Source: Thalassomonas sp. M1454 (GTDB taxonomy: Bacteria; Pseudomonadota; Gammaproteobacteria; Enterobacterales; Alteromonadaceae). From it: a stretch of 64,000 nucleotides of DNA. Every line of letters starts with the position of its first letter. The stretch's first letter is position 1. The notes beneath the pieces were generated by a model. It did no database searches, was not told the origin of the DNA, and was given only the letters and a program-made list of their open reading frames with translations. The translations under genes were made by a program, and so were the position numbers. Below are positions 1 through 8,169 of this stretch, piece after piece. The stretch spans positions 1,363,820 through 1,427,819 of the forward strand of contig NZ_VKDD01000002.1 in the NCBI RefSeq assembly GCF_007097525.1, read 5' to 3'.

Positions 1-1
1 A

Positions 2-919
2 GATCTTAATCTCTTAGTCGCTCTCGATGTATTACTGCGCGAAAAAAATGTTACTCGCGCAGCTAGTCAATTAAATATAACTCAACCAGCAATGAGTAAT
101 AGCCTTAAAAGATTGCGTAACCTGCTAAATGATCCTGTATTAGTTAGAACTTCTGAAGGTATGGTAGCTACCGAGCGAGCAAACCAGTTAGCGCCAGTTA
201 TAAGAACAATCCTCAGAGATCTAAAAGAAGCATTACAACAAGTTGAAGAGTTTGAACCATTAAACAGTAAACGAGTATTTAGATTAATGGCGAGTGATTA
301 TGCGGCTTCAACGTTATTACCTCCATTACTTGAAAAAATTAATGTTATCGCACCAAATATTACTATAGATATCATGACACCAAGTGATGTTACTTTTCAT
401 GATGTTGAAGATGGAAAAATTGATATGGCGATTAACTTATTTAACCAACTGCCACAATCATTTCATCAAAAGGTTTTATGGAAAGATGGCTTTTCATGCT
501 TAACAAGGGCATCTAACCCAATCTTAAAAGACTTTAATTTGGATAGTTATTTGGCTACGAAACATGTATGGGTATCTAAAACAGGCTTTGGTGTAGGTTT
601 AGGGATGAACCCTAAAGATATACAAAAGCTTGGTTGGGTGGATGAAGCCTTAGCTGAAATAGATAAAAAGCGCGATATTAAAATATTTACTCGTAACTAC
701 CATGTAGCAATGCAATTAGCTCATGACGATCAAATAATGGCAACCTTACCCAAAAAAGCAGCAATGGTGCATGCCAATGATCCTGGTTACGCAATTTTAG
801 AACCACCTTTTACAATCCCAGACATTGAGCTAAAGATGATCTGGTCACCATTACTACACCATGAACCAAGCCATATTTGGTTTCGAAATTTAGTAGTAGA
901 AACTGCGAAGCAATGCTAG
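2..919 (+). CDS. LysR-family transcriptional regulator, 5' end cut by window edge
   Basis: The reading frame is open from base 2. The residues before the first in-window ATG (base 92) already form the start of a LysR winged helix-turn-helix (DLNLLVALDVLL, then AASQLNITQPAMS). That ATG is therefore an internal codon and the true start lies left of the window. After the HTH comes the usual linker helix and a periplasmic-binding-protein-like effector domain of about 200 residues, ending with a TAG at 917-919. The target genes and effector cannot be told from the sequence. A rho-independent terminator follows directly. Confidence 0.9.
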   Translation, partial: DLNLLVALDVLLREKNVTRAASQLNITQPAMSNSLKRLRNLLNDPVLVRTSEGMVATERANQLAPVIRTILRDLKEALQQVEEFEPLNSKRVFRLMASDYAASTLLPPLLEKINVIAPNITIDIMTPSDVTFHDVEDGKIDMAINLFNQLPQSFHQKVLWKDGFSCLTRASNPILKDFNLDSYLATKHVWVSKTGFGVGLGMNPKDIQKLGWVDEALAEIDKKRDIKIFTRNYHVAMQLAHDDQIMATLPKKAAMVHANDPGYAILEPPFTIPDIELKMIWSPLLHHEPSHIWFRNLVVETAKQC

Positions 920-932
920 TGTCTAAATAAAA

Positions 933-960
933 AAACGCCTGTATATTTACAGGCGTTTTA
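933..960. terminator. Rho-independent terminator, probably bidirectional
   Basis: A 12-bp stem (AAAACGCCTGTA with TACAGGCGTTTT) around a short AT loop is flanked by A and T runs. It lies between the convergent LysR gene and PEP-CTERM gene and can serve both. Confidence 0.85.
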
Positions 961-981
961 ATTGTTAAAGTATCTAAAAAC

Positions 982-1707
982 TTAAATTAGTTTCTTTTTA
1001 CGTGCAGCGAGTAAGATAGCGCATAATGCTAATATACTTAGTGATGAAGGCTCTGGAACTTCAGGTACACATGATTCAGGGTTATCAGTAGTACAATTCC
1101 CTCTAAATGTGGCAACATCAATCATTAGTTTTTGTACATAAAATGGCGAATCTTTATAAGCAGTAGTATATTCAGAGGCAGATCCTAAGTTAACTTCCCA
1201 TACCAAAGTATCAGCTGGTACTTCCATATCACTACCATTAAATGTAATAAAATCTCCACCCATCAAGCCTTTATTATCACCAGTACCATGATTGTCATTA
1301 ATAAATATAGTGATGCCATCTGGTGCCGCGATATTTTCTCCAAAATAACTAAAAGTAAACATTAACACTTCGTCAGCTGTCACATTATCATCAGAAGGGT
1401 TATCACAAACATTATTACCACTACCTGGATATTTCACATCCGTTTTATCGACTGGAGCCGATTTACATACGCCTAATCCAGCTGAATTAGCATCTAAATA
1501 AGCTAAGGCAGCACTGCCATTATGAGTTGCAGTAACCGTGAGAGATAACCCTGTGATGTTACCTAAATCAGCATAAATCAACTCCGTCCAAGCACTTTCA
1601 CCTATTGCGCCATCAGCGTCAGCCATAAAGTCGATCATAATTGCATGTGCAAAGCTAGATATAGAGAATAAAACACTAACTGAAAATATTTTTAACCAAT
1701 TCTTCAT
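982..1707 (-). CDS. PEP-CTERM sorting-domain protein
   Basis: This 241-residue protein has an N-terminal signal peptide (cleavage likely after AHA near residue 23). Its C-terminus is a classic PEP-CTERM tripartite signal: VPEPSS, then a hydrophobic helix (LSILALCAILLAA), then a basic tail RKKK. Such proteins are exported and then processed by an exosortase; no exosortase gene is in this window. The middle is Asp/Asn/Gly rich with several cysteines and has no recognised catalytic motif, so its surface or extracellular role is unknown. The start is supported by a strong Shine-Dalgarno (AGAAGGAA) 7 nt upstream. It is monocistronic, with a sigma-54-type promoter upstream. Confidence 0.88.
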   Translation of the reverse strand: MKNWLKIFSVSVLFSISSFAHAIMIDFMADADGAIGESAWTELIYADLGNITGLSLTVTATHNGSAALAYLDANSAGLGVCKSAPVDKTDVKYPGSGNNVCDNPSDDNVTADEVLMFTFSYFGENIAAPDGITIFINDNHGTGDNKGLMGGDFITFNGSDMEVPADTLVWEVNLGSASEYTTAYKDSPFYVQKLMIDVATFRGNCTTDNPESCVPEVPEPSSLSILALCAILLAARKKKLI

Positions 1708-1754
1708 AACAATTTCCTTCTGATATTTTTTATCTTAAAGATAATATTGTAGTA

Positions 1755-1770
1755 AGCAATAACTAGACCA
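1755..1770 (-). promoter_or_regulatory. Sigma-54 (-24/-12) promoter candidate for the PEP-CTERM gene
   Basis: On the minus strand the bases read TGGTCTAGTTATTGCT. The GG and GC have exactly the spacing of the consensus TGGCACG-N4-TTGCW, and the TTGC block is complete. Transcription would start about 12 nt further on, giving a 5' UTR of roughly 35-40 nt before the ATG at 1707. In several proteobacteria PEP-CTERM genes are controlled by RpoN with the PrsK/PrsR two-component pair; applying that here is inference. Confidence 0.5.
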
Positions 1771-1832
1771 CATGGGATAAAATACAATTTAAACTTTATT
1801 ATCAGTAACTTATACAATCAACGATTACTATC

Positions 1833-1861
1833 TTTACAAACCCCAAAGCGGTGTTTGTAAA
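1833..1861. promoter_or_regulatory. Inverted repeat, possible upstream activator site
   Basis: TTTACAAAC and its exact complement GTTTGTAAA are separated by 11 bases. The pair lies about 65-105 bp upstream of the sigma-54-type promoter at 1755-1770, the distance expected of an enhancer-binding-protein site. It could also act on the gene starting at 2031. No regulator is identified. Confidence 0.4.
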
Positions 1862-1972
1862 ATTTACTGACACTGAAATCCCCCTTTTATTTACCACTGT
1901 ATTGTTAAGTGAATTTTGCAACTCATCGCTATATTATGCCTTTCCGCCTCATCCATATAGCGCCTAACACTT

Positions 1973-1993
1973 TTTTAACATATGTTGTTAAAA
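1973..1993. promoter_or_regulatory. Inverted repeat upstream of the small secreted protein gene
   Basis: TTTTAACA and TGTTAAAA form a perfect 8-bp inverted repeat around a 5-base spacer, about 40 bp before the ATG at 2031. It is an operator candidate with no assigned regulator. The rest of 1708-2030 shows no gene. Confidence 0.3.
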
Positions 1994-2030
1994 TCAAATT
2001 TATATTTAGCGGCTATAGAAGGAATTTATA

Positions 2031-2420
2031 ATGAACTGTAGAAACTCATTCACTTTTGTACTTTTTGGCTTTGTGCTAGCTTTTACTAGTTTTCAATCTG
2101 CTTATGCAGTTGAGCGTTCAGAGTATAAATTTAATAAAGAAATGCAGGTGACCATTACAACTGTTACAGGAAATTACTTCAGAAGCTATGATGGCCTTGT
2201 AAATAAGCCCTTAGCACAGCTAATAGAATTACCGCCGCAACATTCTCTTAAAAAGATTAAAGATCACAATAATAGTAATTTCTTTGAATTAGCTATGCGT
2301 ATGCAAGATAGAATGCAACATTACATTGCTCTAGTAGATGAATTATTAAAAGATAACGAACAAAATATTAATGGTAGTTGTGAAACAAGTCGCTTTGCTA
2401 AGTTTGTAAGCCTTTTTTAA
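2031..2420 (+). CDS. Small secreted protein of unknown function
   Basis: This 129-residue protein has a clear signal peptide (hydrophobic residues about 6-22, cleavage likely after AYA near residue 26). The mature part of about 100 residues is mostly helical and polar, and I do not recognise it. Only one cysteine is in the mature part, near the C-terminus. A good Shine-Dalgarno (GAAGGAA) precedes the ATG. The gene stands alone between the PEP-CTERM gene and rnfH and may be carried only by close relatives. Confidence 0.65.
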   Translation: MNCRNSFTFVLFGFVLAFTSFQSAYAVERSEYKFNKEMQVTITTVTGNYFRSYDGLVNKPLAQLIELPPQHSLKKIKDHNNSNFFELAMRMQDRMQHYIALVDELLKDNEQNINGSCETSRFAKFVSLF

Positions 2421-2431
2421 TGCGATAAGGC

Positions 2432-2776
2432 TTACTTAGTACGTTGCGGATTTACCCGTCCACCAGTTATTTTATCAGCGCGACCTTCTTCTTTTGCCTT
2501 TTCGGCGCGGCGTTTACGCACTTCTTTAGGATCTGCGATAAGTGGACGATAAATTTCAATTCGGTCCCCTTCTTCAAGCTCCTGAGTTAATTTGGCTGCT
2601 TTATTCCAGATGCCTACTTTATTAACTGATAAGTCTATATCAGGAAATTGATGACAAATACCCGACTCAACTATAGCTTGTTCTATCGTTGATTTTTCAT
2701 CAACGCTCAAAGATAAAAGAACTTGCTCTTTCGGTAATGCGTAAACTAATTCAATGCTTATTTGCTCGACTGACAT
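2432..2776 (-). CDS. rnfH: RnfH family protein (UPF0125, ubiquitin-like fold)
   Basis: This 114-residue protein matches the RnfH/UPF0125 family: an N-terminal YALPKEQ region, the central DIDL..NKVGIWNK segment, the GDRIEIYRPLIADPKEVRKRRA signature and a basic tail. The fold is beta-grasp; the biochemical role is not settled. It starts 1 bp after the ratA stop, the conserved ratA-rnfH pair of gammaproteobacteria, next to smpB as usual. Confidence 0.92.
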   Translation of the reverse strand: MSVEQISIELVYALPKEQVLLSLSVDEKSTIEQAIVESGICHQFPDIDLSVNKVGIWNKAAKLTQELEEGDRIEIYRPLIADPKEVRKRRAEKAKEEGRADKITGGRVNPQRTK

Positions 2777-2777
2777 T

Positions 2778-3209
2778 TTATTGGTACACCTCTTTGGCTC
2801 TGTTAGTAAATGCAGAAACCATGTTATTTGTTAATGTATTAAATACCTTACCGAACGCCATTTCTACAATTTTGCTAGAGAATTCATAATCTAACTGTAA
2901 TGACACTTTGCAAGCTTCATCACTTAATGGTGTGAGTTGCCATTGCCCGGATAAACTCTTAAAAGGGCCATCTTTTAAGGACATAGAGATAGAGGTATTT
3001 TCAACTAGCGTATTTTCTGTAGTAAACCACTTTTCCATGCCCACTTTTGAAACAAGTATTGAGCCAACCATTTTATCTGCACTTTGACTAACAACTTTAG
3101 AATCTTTACAGCCAGGTAAAAATTCTGAATATGCCGATACATTATTAATTAATTCATACATTTGAGCAGCACTAAACATCACTAAAGCACTACGATTTAT
3201 TACTGGCAT
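2778..3209 (-). CDS. ratA: RatA / COQ10-like START-domain protein
   Basis: The 143 residues match the RatA/YfjG family (SRPBCC fold): start [10 protein letters not shown], the [17 protein letters not shown] motif, and a C-terminal amphipathic helix ([24 protein letters not shown]). In E. coli RatA was reported to block 70S association; mitochondrial COQ10 homologues bind ubiquinone. Which role applies here cannot be seen. It is the first gene of ratA-rnfH, divergent from smpB. Confidence 0.92.
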   Translation of the reverse strand: MPVINRSALVMFSAAQMYELINNVSAYSEFLPGCKDSKVVSQSADKMVGSILVSKVGMEKWFTTENTLVENTSISMSLKDGPFKSLSGQWQLTPLSDEACKVSLQLDYEFSSKIVEMAFGKVFNTLTNNMVSAFTNRAKEVYQ

Positions 3210-3345
3210 TTATACCCCCACGAGCGAATATTGCTATCATAGCAAAGCAAAAATGAAAGCTCACCCTTTGATCAAGATAAAAATCACAATAAAAGTTGAA
3301 ACTAGCTGTTCTAAATTAATCATTCTCCAGTATAATGGCGCCATT

Positions 3346-3831
3346 ATGGCAAAGAAAAAATCAAAAAATAAAACGAATAGTAATACTATCGCATTAAATA
3401 AAAAGGCGAGGCATAACTATACGTTATCAGACAAATACGAAGCCGGCATGAGCTTACAAGGCTGGGAACTTAAAAGTATTCGTGATGGTAAAGTAAATAT
3501 ATCCGACTGTTACGTGCACGTGAAAGATCGCGAGGCCTACTTAGTAGGTGCAGAAATTCACCCTTTAAATTCTGCTTCATCACACGTTGTTTGCGATCCG
3601 GTTCGTCCACGTAAATTGTTATTAAATAGACGTGAATTAGATCAACTCGTTAGTGCAGTAGAACGACAAGGTTACTCTTTAATCGCAACGGCAATGTACT
3701 GGAAGAGCTCTTGGGTTAAATTAGAGTTTTATCTTGGTAAAGGTAAACAAAGCCACGATAAACGTGCCGATATCAAAGATCGAGAATGGAAAGTTGATCA
3801 AGGCCGAATCATGAAAAAGTCTAACCAATAA
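3346..3831 (+). CDS. smpB: SsrA-binding protein SmpB
   Basis: SmpB binds tmRNA and delivers it to stalled ribosomes for trans-translation. The 161-residue protein shows family blocks [36 protein letters not shown] and the C-terminal [16 protein letters not shown] tail that enters the mRNA channel. The frame is open further upstream, but the ATG at 3346 fits the family start (MAKKKSKNK); an earlier ATG at 3335 is in another frame. Its partner ssrA lies 0.7 kb downstream on the same strand, separated by one minus-strand gene. Confidence 0.96.
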   Translation: MAKKKSKNKTNSNTIALNKKARHNYTLSDKYEAGMSLQGWELKSIRDGKVNISDCYVHVKDREAYLVGAEIHPLNSASSHVVCDPVRPRKLLLNRRELDQLVSAVERQGYSLIATAMYWKSSWVKLEFYLGKGKQSHDKRADIKDREWKVDQGRIMKKSNQ

Positions 3832-3840
3832 ATAAAAACT

Positions 3841-3866
3841 AAAACGCCAGCAGATGCTGGCGTTTT
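3841..3866. terminator. Rho-independent terminator
   Basis: A 12-bp stem (AAAACGCCAGCA with TGCTGGCGTTTT) has only a 2-base centre. It sits between smpB and the convergent DUF4442 gene and is probably used from both sides. Confidence 0.85.
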
Positions 3867-3881
3867 AGTAATATACTTTTA

Positions 3882-4352
3882 TTAACTCTTCTCAGGTTTC
3901 TTACTCACCCACAGCTTAATATGGCCAGTAACGACAACAACATCATCTTTATTATAAGCCGTTACAGGCACTAAAAAGTCTCCCTCTTCCCAAACCATAT
4001 CGCCTAAATCAGCTACACAACGAATGTCAGAATCTGCTTTAGCGGTATAGTCCAATGACATACCTTTAGGGATCCAACGTAAATGCGATGGTATAGATGC
4101 TTCAGAAACAGCCCCCATAGCCATTTCCAAGCCATTACAAATCGCTATCACATGTACTGTGCCAATGTGGTTTTGCACCGATTTACGTTTCTTAATTAAT
4201 ACTTCACAATATCCTGGTCTTAAATCAACAACAAAAGGTTTAATTGTTTTGAAATACGGTGCCATATTGGCAAAAAACCATGAAAACAATCGATTACCAA
4301 ATGAAAATACATGCCATTTATTATAAATAGTAAGAAGTCTACTTTGTGCCAT
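3882..4352 (-). CDS. DUF4442 hotdog-fold protein (putative thioesterase)
   Basis: This 156-residue protein has the DUF4442 pattern: N-terminal helices (NKWHVFSFGNRLFSWFFANMAPYF), R-P-G-Y-C-E-V-L-I-K strand, then NHIGTVHVIAICNGLEMAMG, the hotdog central helix. Related hotdog proteins hydrolyse acyl-CoA thioesters; the substrate here is unknown. It sits between smpB and ssrA on the opposite strand, with no link to trans-translation evident. Confidence 0.82.
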   Translation of the reverse strand: MAQSRLLTIYNKWHVFSFGNRLFSWFFANMAPYFKTIKPFVVDLRPGYCEVLIKKRKSVQNHIGTVHVIAICNGLEMAMGAVSEASIPSHLRWIPKGMSLDYTAKADSDIRCVADLGDMVWEEGDFLVPVTAYNKDDVVVVTGHIKLWVSKKPEKS

Positions 4353-4480
4353 GGTGTTCCTTAAAATAGAATATGATACAACACTGGTCTAATCAGTTAA
4401 CTCATAATAGATGCAATTCGAACTAAAAAGCAATGCTATTGTCGAACTAATTAGCATTAACTGTATAAATTTCACTCGCG

Positions 4481-4509
4481 TTGTCATGGCTAGAAATAAC
4501 AGTTACAAT
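4481..4509 (+). promoter_or_regulatory. ssrA promoter candidate (sigma-70)
   Basis: TTGTCA (4481-4486) and TACAAT (4504-4509) are exactly 17 bp apart, and each differs from consensus at one base. Transcription would start near 4516, giving a short 5' precursor before the mature tmRNA end at 4550, consistent with RNase P processing. Confidence 0.6.
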
Positions 4510-4549
4510 ACGCACCTACTTTAGTTATTTCGTTATCAAAGTAGACTTT

Positions 4550-4900
4550 GGGGCGGATCTAGGATTCGACGAGATTCATGAAACCCAAGGTGCATGCCCA
4601 GGGGCGGTTGGCCTGGTAAAAAGCCGCAAAACTATAATTGCAAACGACGAAACGTTCGCACTAGCCGCTTAAGGCTAGCCATCGCCTAATAAATTCACCT
4701 ATTGCTTATAGGATCGATGGTCACCCCAAATAGGTTAGCGAGGGAACTGTGTCTGACGGTGAACCGCGAAACAGTATCAGACTCACCATGATGAAGCCTG
4801 TCGCTTGGCGTCTAATTGGTTAAATAAATGAGCGACTAAGCATGTAGTACCGAGGATGTAGGTTTTTCGGACGGGGGTTCGACTCCCCCCCGCTCCACCA
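4550..4900 (+). ncRNA. ssrA: Transfer-messenger RNA (tmRNA)
   Basis: The 5' end GGGGCGGAT..GGATTCGACG and 3' end GGTTCGACTCC...GCTCCACCA are diagnostic. The 5' GGGGCGG pairs with CCGCTCC (one G-U) to form the acceptor stem, and CCA is encoded. The tag reading frame runs from the resume codon GCA at 4640 to TAA at 4670-4672 and encodes ANDETFALAA, ending in the usual LAA degron. Pseudoknot sequence follows. Length is 351 nt, in the normal range. A short open frame that overlaps this gene is not a protein gene. Confidence 0.97.
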
Positions 4901-4911
4901 AGTTAAAGATT

Positions 4912-4939
4912 AAAGACGTTTTCCTAGCGTCTTTTTTTT
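4912..4939 (+). terminator. ssrA terminator
   Basis: AAAGACG pairs with CGTCTTT and is followed by a T run, starting 12 nt past the encoded CCA. Confidence 0.75.
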
Positions 4940-5082
4940 CGCCTAAAGTTTTTGCATCGATAGAGTTAAACCCTGCCTTTTTTCAGTAAAAATATGACTA
5001 AACCTACGGTTATCATTGCTCATTGAGTGTTTTTTTGTCATTGTAGGTAGTGATAAGTAAAATAACTCGAATAATAAGAATA

Positions 5083-5760
5083 ATGGGGCTTAATTTGATT
5101 AAGTTTTTTGCATTTATTTTTTCATGCACACTATCGTTATCTGCTCTCGCTGCAGAGTTCAAAATAGTTGATACTTTAGGAAAACCAGTATCAGGTATTG
5201 CTGTGTATTTAACTCCTGTAGATGAATCCAAACTAAATAAATTGTGGTTAAACGCAGATAAAACTCTCTCCAATAAAACAATTATTAGCCAGCAAGATAA
5301 AAAATTCACGCCTTATCTAGCTGTCACTAGCAAAAAAAATTCTATTATATTTGATAATAAAGATGACATAACGCATCACATTTATTCTGTAGATAAGGAT
5401 AATAGCTTTGACTTTAAGCTACGTAGTGGCGAGAAAAAATCCGATATCAATTTTGCTAAACAAACTACAGTTGCCATGGGTTGTAATATACATGACTGGA
5501 TGGCTGGGCATTTACTTGTAGTAGAAACCCCTCTGTACGGCTTAACAGATGATGATGGTAAGGTTGTTTTTTCAGAATTACCTGCAATGGATTTAATGTT
5601 GAAAGTTTATCATCCGCAATTATCCGAACTTGATAACGATATAGAAATAAATGTGGATAGAACAAAAGATGTATCTGTAGTACAACTAAAAGAGCCTCAA
5701 GGGGTTCCACCATTGCAAAAAGATTCAAATGAATTTGATTTTATCGAAGGTTATGAATAA
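5083..5760 (+). CDS. Periplasmic cupredoxin-like protein (annotated elsewhere as methylamine utilization-like)
   Basis: I chose the ATG at 5083 because it gives a clean signal peptide (cleavage near LSALAA); an in-frame GTG at 5050 is possible. The mature protein has a cupredoxin-like fold with an apparent type 1 copper set: a His in THHIYSVD (about residue 98/99) and C-N-I-H-D-W-M (Cys134, His137, Met140). A C-terminal segment (GKVVFSELPAMDLMLKVYHP) resembles a carboxypeptidase-regulatory-like beta domain. It is the first gene of a three-gene unit: 12 bp precede the EAL gene. I infer a copper- or redox-linked periplasmic role, possibly sensory; no substrate is known. Confidence 0.75.
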   Translation: MGLNLIKFFAFIFSCTLSLSALAAEFKIVDTLGKPVSGIAVYLTPVDESKLNKLWLNADKTLSNKTIISQQDKKFTPYLAVTSKKNSIIFDNKDDITHHIYSVDKDNSFDFKLRSGEKKSDINFAKQTTVAMGCNIHDWMAGHLLVVETPLYGLTDDDGKVVFSELPAMDLMLKVYHPQLSELDNDIEINVDRTKDVSVVQLKEPQGVPPLQKDSNEFDFIEGYE

Positions 5761-5772
5761 AGGACTTATGGT

Positions 5773-8169
5773 ATGAAACTACAAGAAAGTAGCCTAAAAA
5801 ATCGAATTTTTTTCTTTTTCATATTGCTATTGCTCGCAGTACAAGGCGTATCATTTTATACCACCCAATATTCGAATGAGCGATTAGAAGAGCAACAACT
5901 CAATTCACAATTATCGCAAGCTGAAACTCTATTAAAAAATGAATTAACAAAACGTAGTTACTATTTAACAGCCTTTGCTGAAACTGCAGCTAAGGACTAT
6001 GGCTTAAAGCAGGTATTATTAGAAGATACTAGAAGTTTACTCATTGCCCTTAATAATCATCGTAAACGTATTGATGCCGATATTGCTATTGCCATCAATA
6101 AAGAAGAAATTATATTAGCCGAGTTACTGGTAAAAGACCCAAATGTAGAAATAAAACGAGTGACTCCTGGCGAGAACATTAACGCTAAGTTTTCTAACCC
6201 TGAATGGCTTAGCGGCGAATCACAGAATGTTTATTACGAAGAAGCCGGCAATATATTTCAACTTGTGGTCGCTCCAATAACCAGCGGTGATTTACTTATT
6301 GGTCATATCGCTTTTGGTTACTCTCTCAATGATAAGTTAGCTAGCGATCTTGCTAAGCTTACTGGCTTTAGCGTTGGTTTTGGCGCAGTTGAAAAATCGA
6401 ATTGGCAATGGCTAGCTCTAAAAGACATCTCTGCTGAGCATATTTTAGAAAAACATCAATTAAATGAATTCTCACCTTTAGAAGCTGCTGATGGCGATGC
6501 TTTTATATTTAGCAATTACACCTTAGGGAAGCTTGGTCATCAACAAATCGTAGCAACGACCTATCAACTAAGATCAAGTTTAATCGCTGCGATTAAACAA
6601 GACAGTATTCAACTATTGTTGATGATTTTGATCACCTTAGTTATTTCATTACTCGGGGCATATTCAATAGCAAGTGGTGTAACCAAGCCCCTTCGCCGTT
6701 TAGTTAAGCTCAGTAAAAATATTGCCAAAGGTAATTACGAAAGTGACATCTATGTTGGTAGTACCAAAGAGCTAAATCAATTAGCCGATCAGTTTGGCGA
6801 CATGCAATTGGCAATCCAATCAAGGGAAAAAGAAATAACGCAGCAAGCATTTCTTGATAACCTAACGCAGCTACCAAATCGCAACCAATTTTATCGTGAT
6901 ATGCACGGTTTAGATCAACCTTTTATTTTATGTCAAATTAACATCCGCCGCTTAGCACAAATAAATGATACCTTAGGTCATGATGTCGGTGATGAAGTAC
7001 TGCAAGAGCTTGCTAAACGTTTAAAAATATTAAACAAACCTCTTTATCATACTTCCGGCAATGGCTTTTTGGTTAGATTTGATAACCATCTAAAAAAGCA
7101 TACTAACGATGCTATCTCATTGATAAGTAAAGTGATTGAGCCAAACTTCTTATACCAAAATATTGCTCTACATTTACAGGTTAATATCGGTGTTACCTTT
7201 AACGAAGATTGGCCACAAGCAAACCAACTTTTAAAAGAAGTTGACTCTGCTATGCAATTAGCAAAACGCAACAATCAGCTGTATCAATTGTATGACCGAC
7301 AAATAGATTTGAATACTCTTGATCGATTACAGTTAGTTAATCGCTTAAAACAAGCCATAGAAAAAGGCGAGTTTACCCTGTTTTATCAACCAAAATTGAA
7401 TCTTACAAATAATTCAGTCGAAGAAGTAGAAGCTTTAGTGCGTTGGCAACACCCGGTTAATGGTTTGATCACCCCTGATGCTTTTATTCAAATAGCGGAA
7501 CAAACTGGGCAAATGAAAGCCTTAAGTTTATGGGTAATAAACGAAGCGATAGAACAGTTTATTTATTGGCAGTCGCAAGGGTTAAATTTAAAGATTGCTG
7601 TAAACATTTCTCCTGAAAACTTATTAGATGATGATTTTTGTGAGCGTTTAATTGAAAAGCTCTGTGGTGCCGATGAGCTTTATAAATCGATTACGTTTGA
7701 AATAACCGAAGATGCCTTTGTTGACCATAATTCGAGAGCCGTTGACAATATCAGCATGCTTAGAGCTGAAGGAATTTATTTATCCATTGATGATTACGGT
7801 ACCGGTTACTCATCACTTGCCCAATTGCGTAATTTATCAGTACAAGAGTTAAAAATTGACCGTTGTTTTATTCAAAAATTAACGCTACAAAAAGTAGACC
7901 AATTAATTGTAAGCTCGACCATTCAACTTGCTCACCAGCTTGGGCTACAAGTGGTTGCTGAAGGGGTAGAAGATAAAGTGACCCTGCAATGGCTAGTGCA
8001 ACAAGGCTGTGAAAAAGCACAAGGCTATTATATAAGTAGACCATTGCCTGCAAACGAGTTCAGCCATTGGTTACAACATTCAAAATATTCATCTACGACA
8101 ATAAAAAATACAAAGATAGATCATAATGAAGAAAAAGGCACTGTCACTGCTGATAACTTACTTAGTTAG
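5773..8169 (+). CDS. Membrane c-di-GMP phosphodiesterase: sensor-HAMP-degenerate GGDEF-EAL
   Basis: The 798 residues show TM1 (about 12-30), a periplasmic sensor of about 245 residues, TM2 (about 278-298), HAMP (about 299-350), GGDEF (about 355-510) and EAL (about 523-770). The GGDEF site reads SGNGF (428-432), so cyclase activity is very unlikely. The EAL domain keeps the catalytic set: EAL at 553-555, NISPENLL, FEITEDAF, DDYGTGYSS from 673, LKIDR and VAEGVE. It should hydrolyse c-di-GMP, with the GGDEF part perhaps binding GTP as a regulator. It is co-oriented with the cupredoxin-like gene 12 bp upstream and overlaps the barrel gene downstream. Confidence 0.92.
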   Translation: MKLQESSLKNRIFFFFILLLLAVQGVSFYTTQYSNERLEEQQLNSQLSQAETLLKNELTKRSYYLTAFAETAAKDYGLKQVLLEDTRSLLIALNNHRKRIDADIAIAINKEEIILAELLVKDPNVEIKRVTPGENINAKFSNPEWLSGESQNVYYEEAGNIFQLVVAPITSGDLLIGHIAFGYSLNDKLASDLAKLTGFSVGFGAVEKSNWQWLALKDISAEHILEKHQLNEFSPLEAADGDAFIFSNYTLGKLGHQQIVATTYQLRSSLIAAIKQDSIQLLLMILITLVISLLGAYSIASGVTKPLRRLVKLSKNIAKGNYESDIYVGSTKELNQLADQFGDMQLAIQSREKEITQQAFLDNLTQLPNRNQFYRDMHGLDQPFILCQINIRRLAQINDTLGHDVGDEVLQELAKRLKILNKPLYHTSGNGFLVRFDNHLKKHTNDAISLISKVIEPNFLYQNIALHLQVNIGVTFNEDWPQANQLLKEVDSAMQLAKRNNQLYQLYDRQIDLNTLDRLQLVNRLKQAIEKGEFTLFYQPKLNLTNNSVEEVEALVRWQHPVNGLITPDAFIQIAEQTGQMKALSLWVINEAIEQFIYWQSQGLNLKIAVNISPENLLDDDFCERLIEKLCGADELYKSITFEITEDAFVDHNSRAVDNISMLRAEGIYLSIDDYGTGYSSLAQLRNLSVQELKIDRCFIQKLTLQKVDQLIVSSTIQLAHQLGLQVVAEGVEDKVTLQWLVQQGCEKAQGYYISRPLPANEFSHWLQHSKYSSTTIKNTKIDHNEEKGTVTADNLLS

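Noticed and set aside
92..94. ATG at 92 as the start of the LysR gene
   Set aside because: The frame is open to the window edge and the upstream residues form the first half of the LysR HTH.
4481..4672. 63-codon open frame on the plus strand
   Set aside because: It overlaps the 5' part of the tmRNA; only its last codons coincide with the genuine SsrA tag frame.
428..5760. A second diguanylate-cyclase or chemosensory locus near the left end
   Set aside because: Only one c-di-GMP protein (5773-8169) is present; nothing else in the region has GGDEF, EAL or PilZ motifs.
7047..7274. Minus-strand frame inside the EAL gene
   Set aside because: It is antisense to the GGDEF domain, has no ribosome site and no recognisable family.
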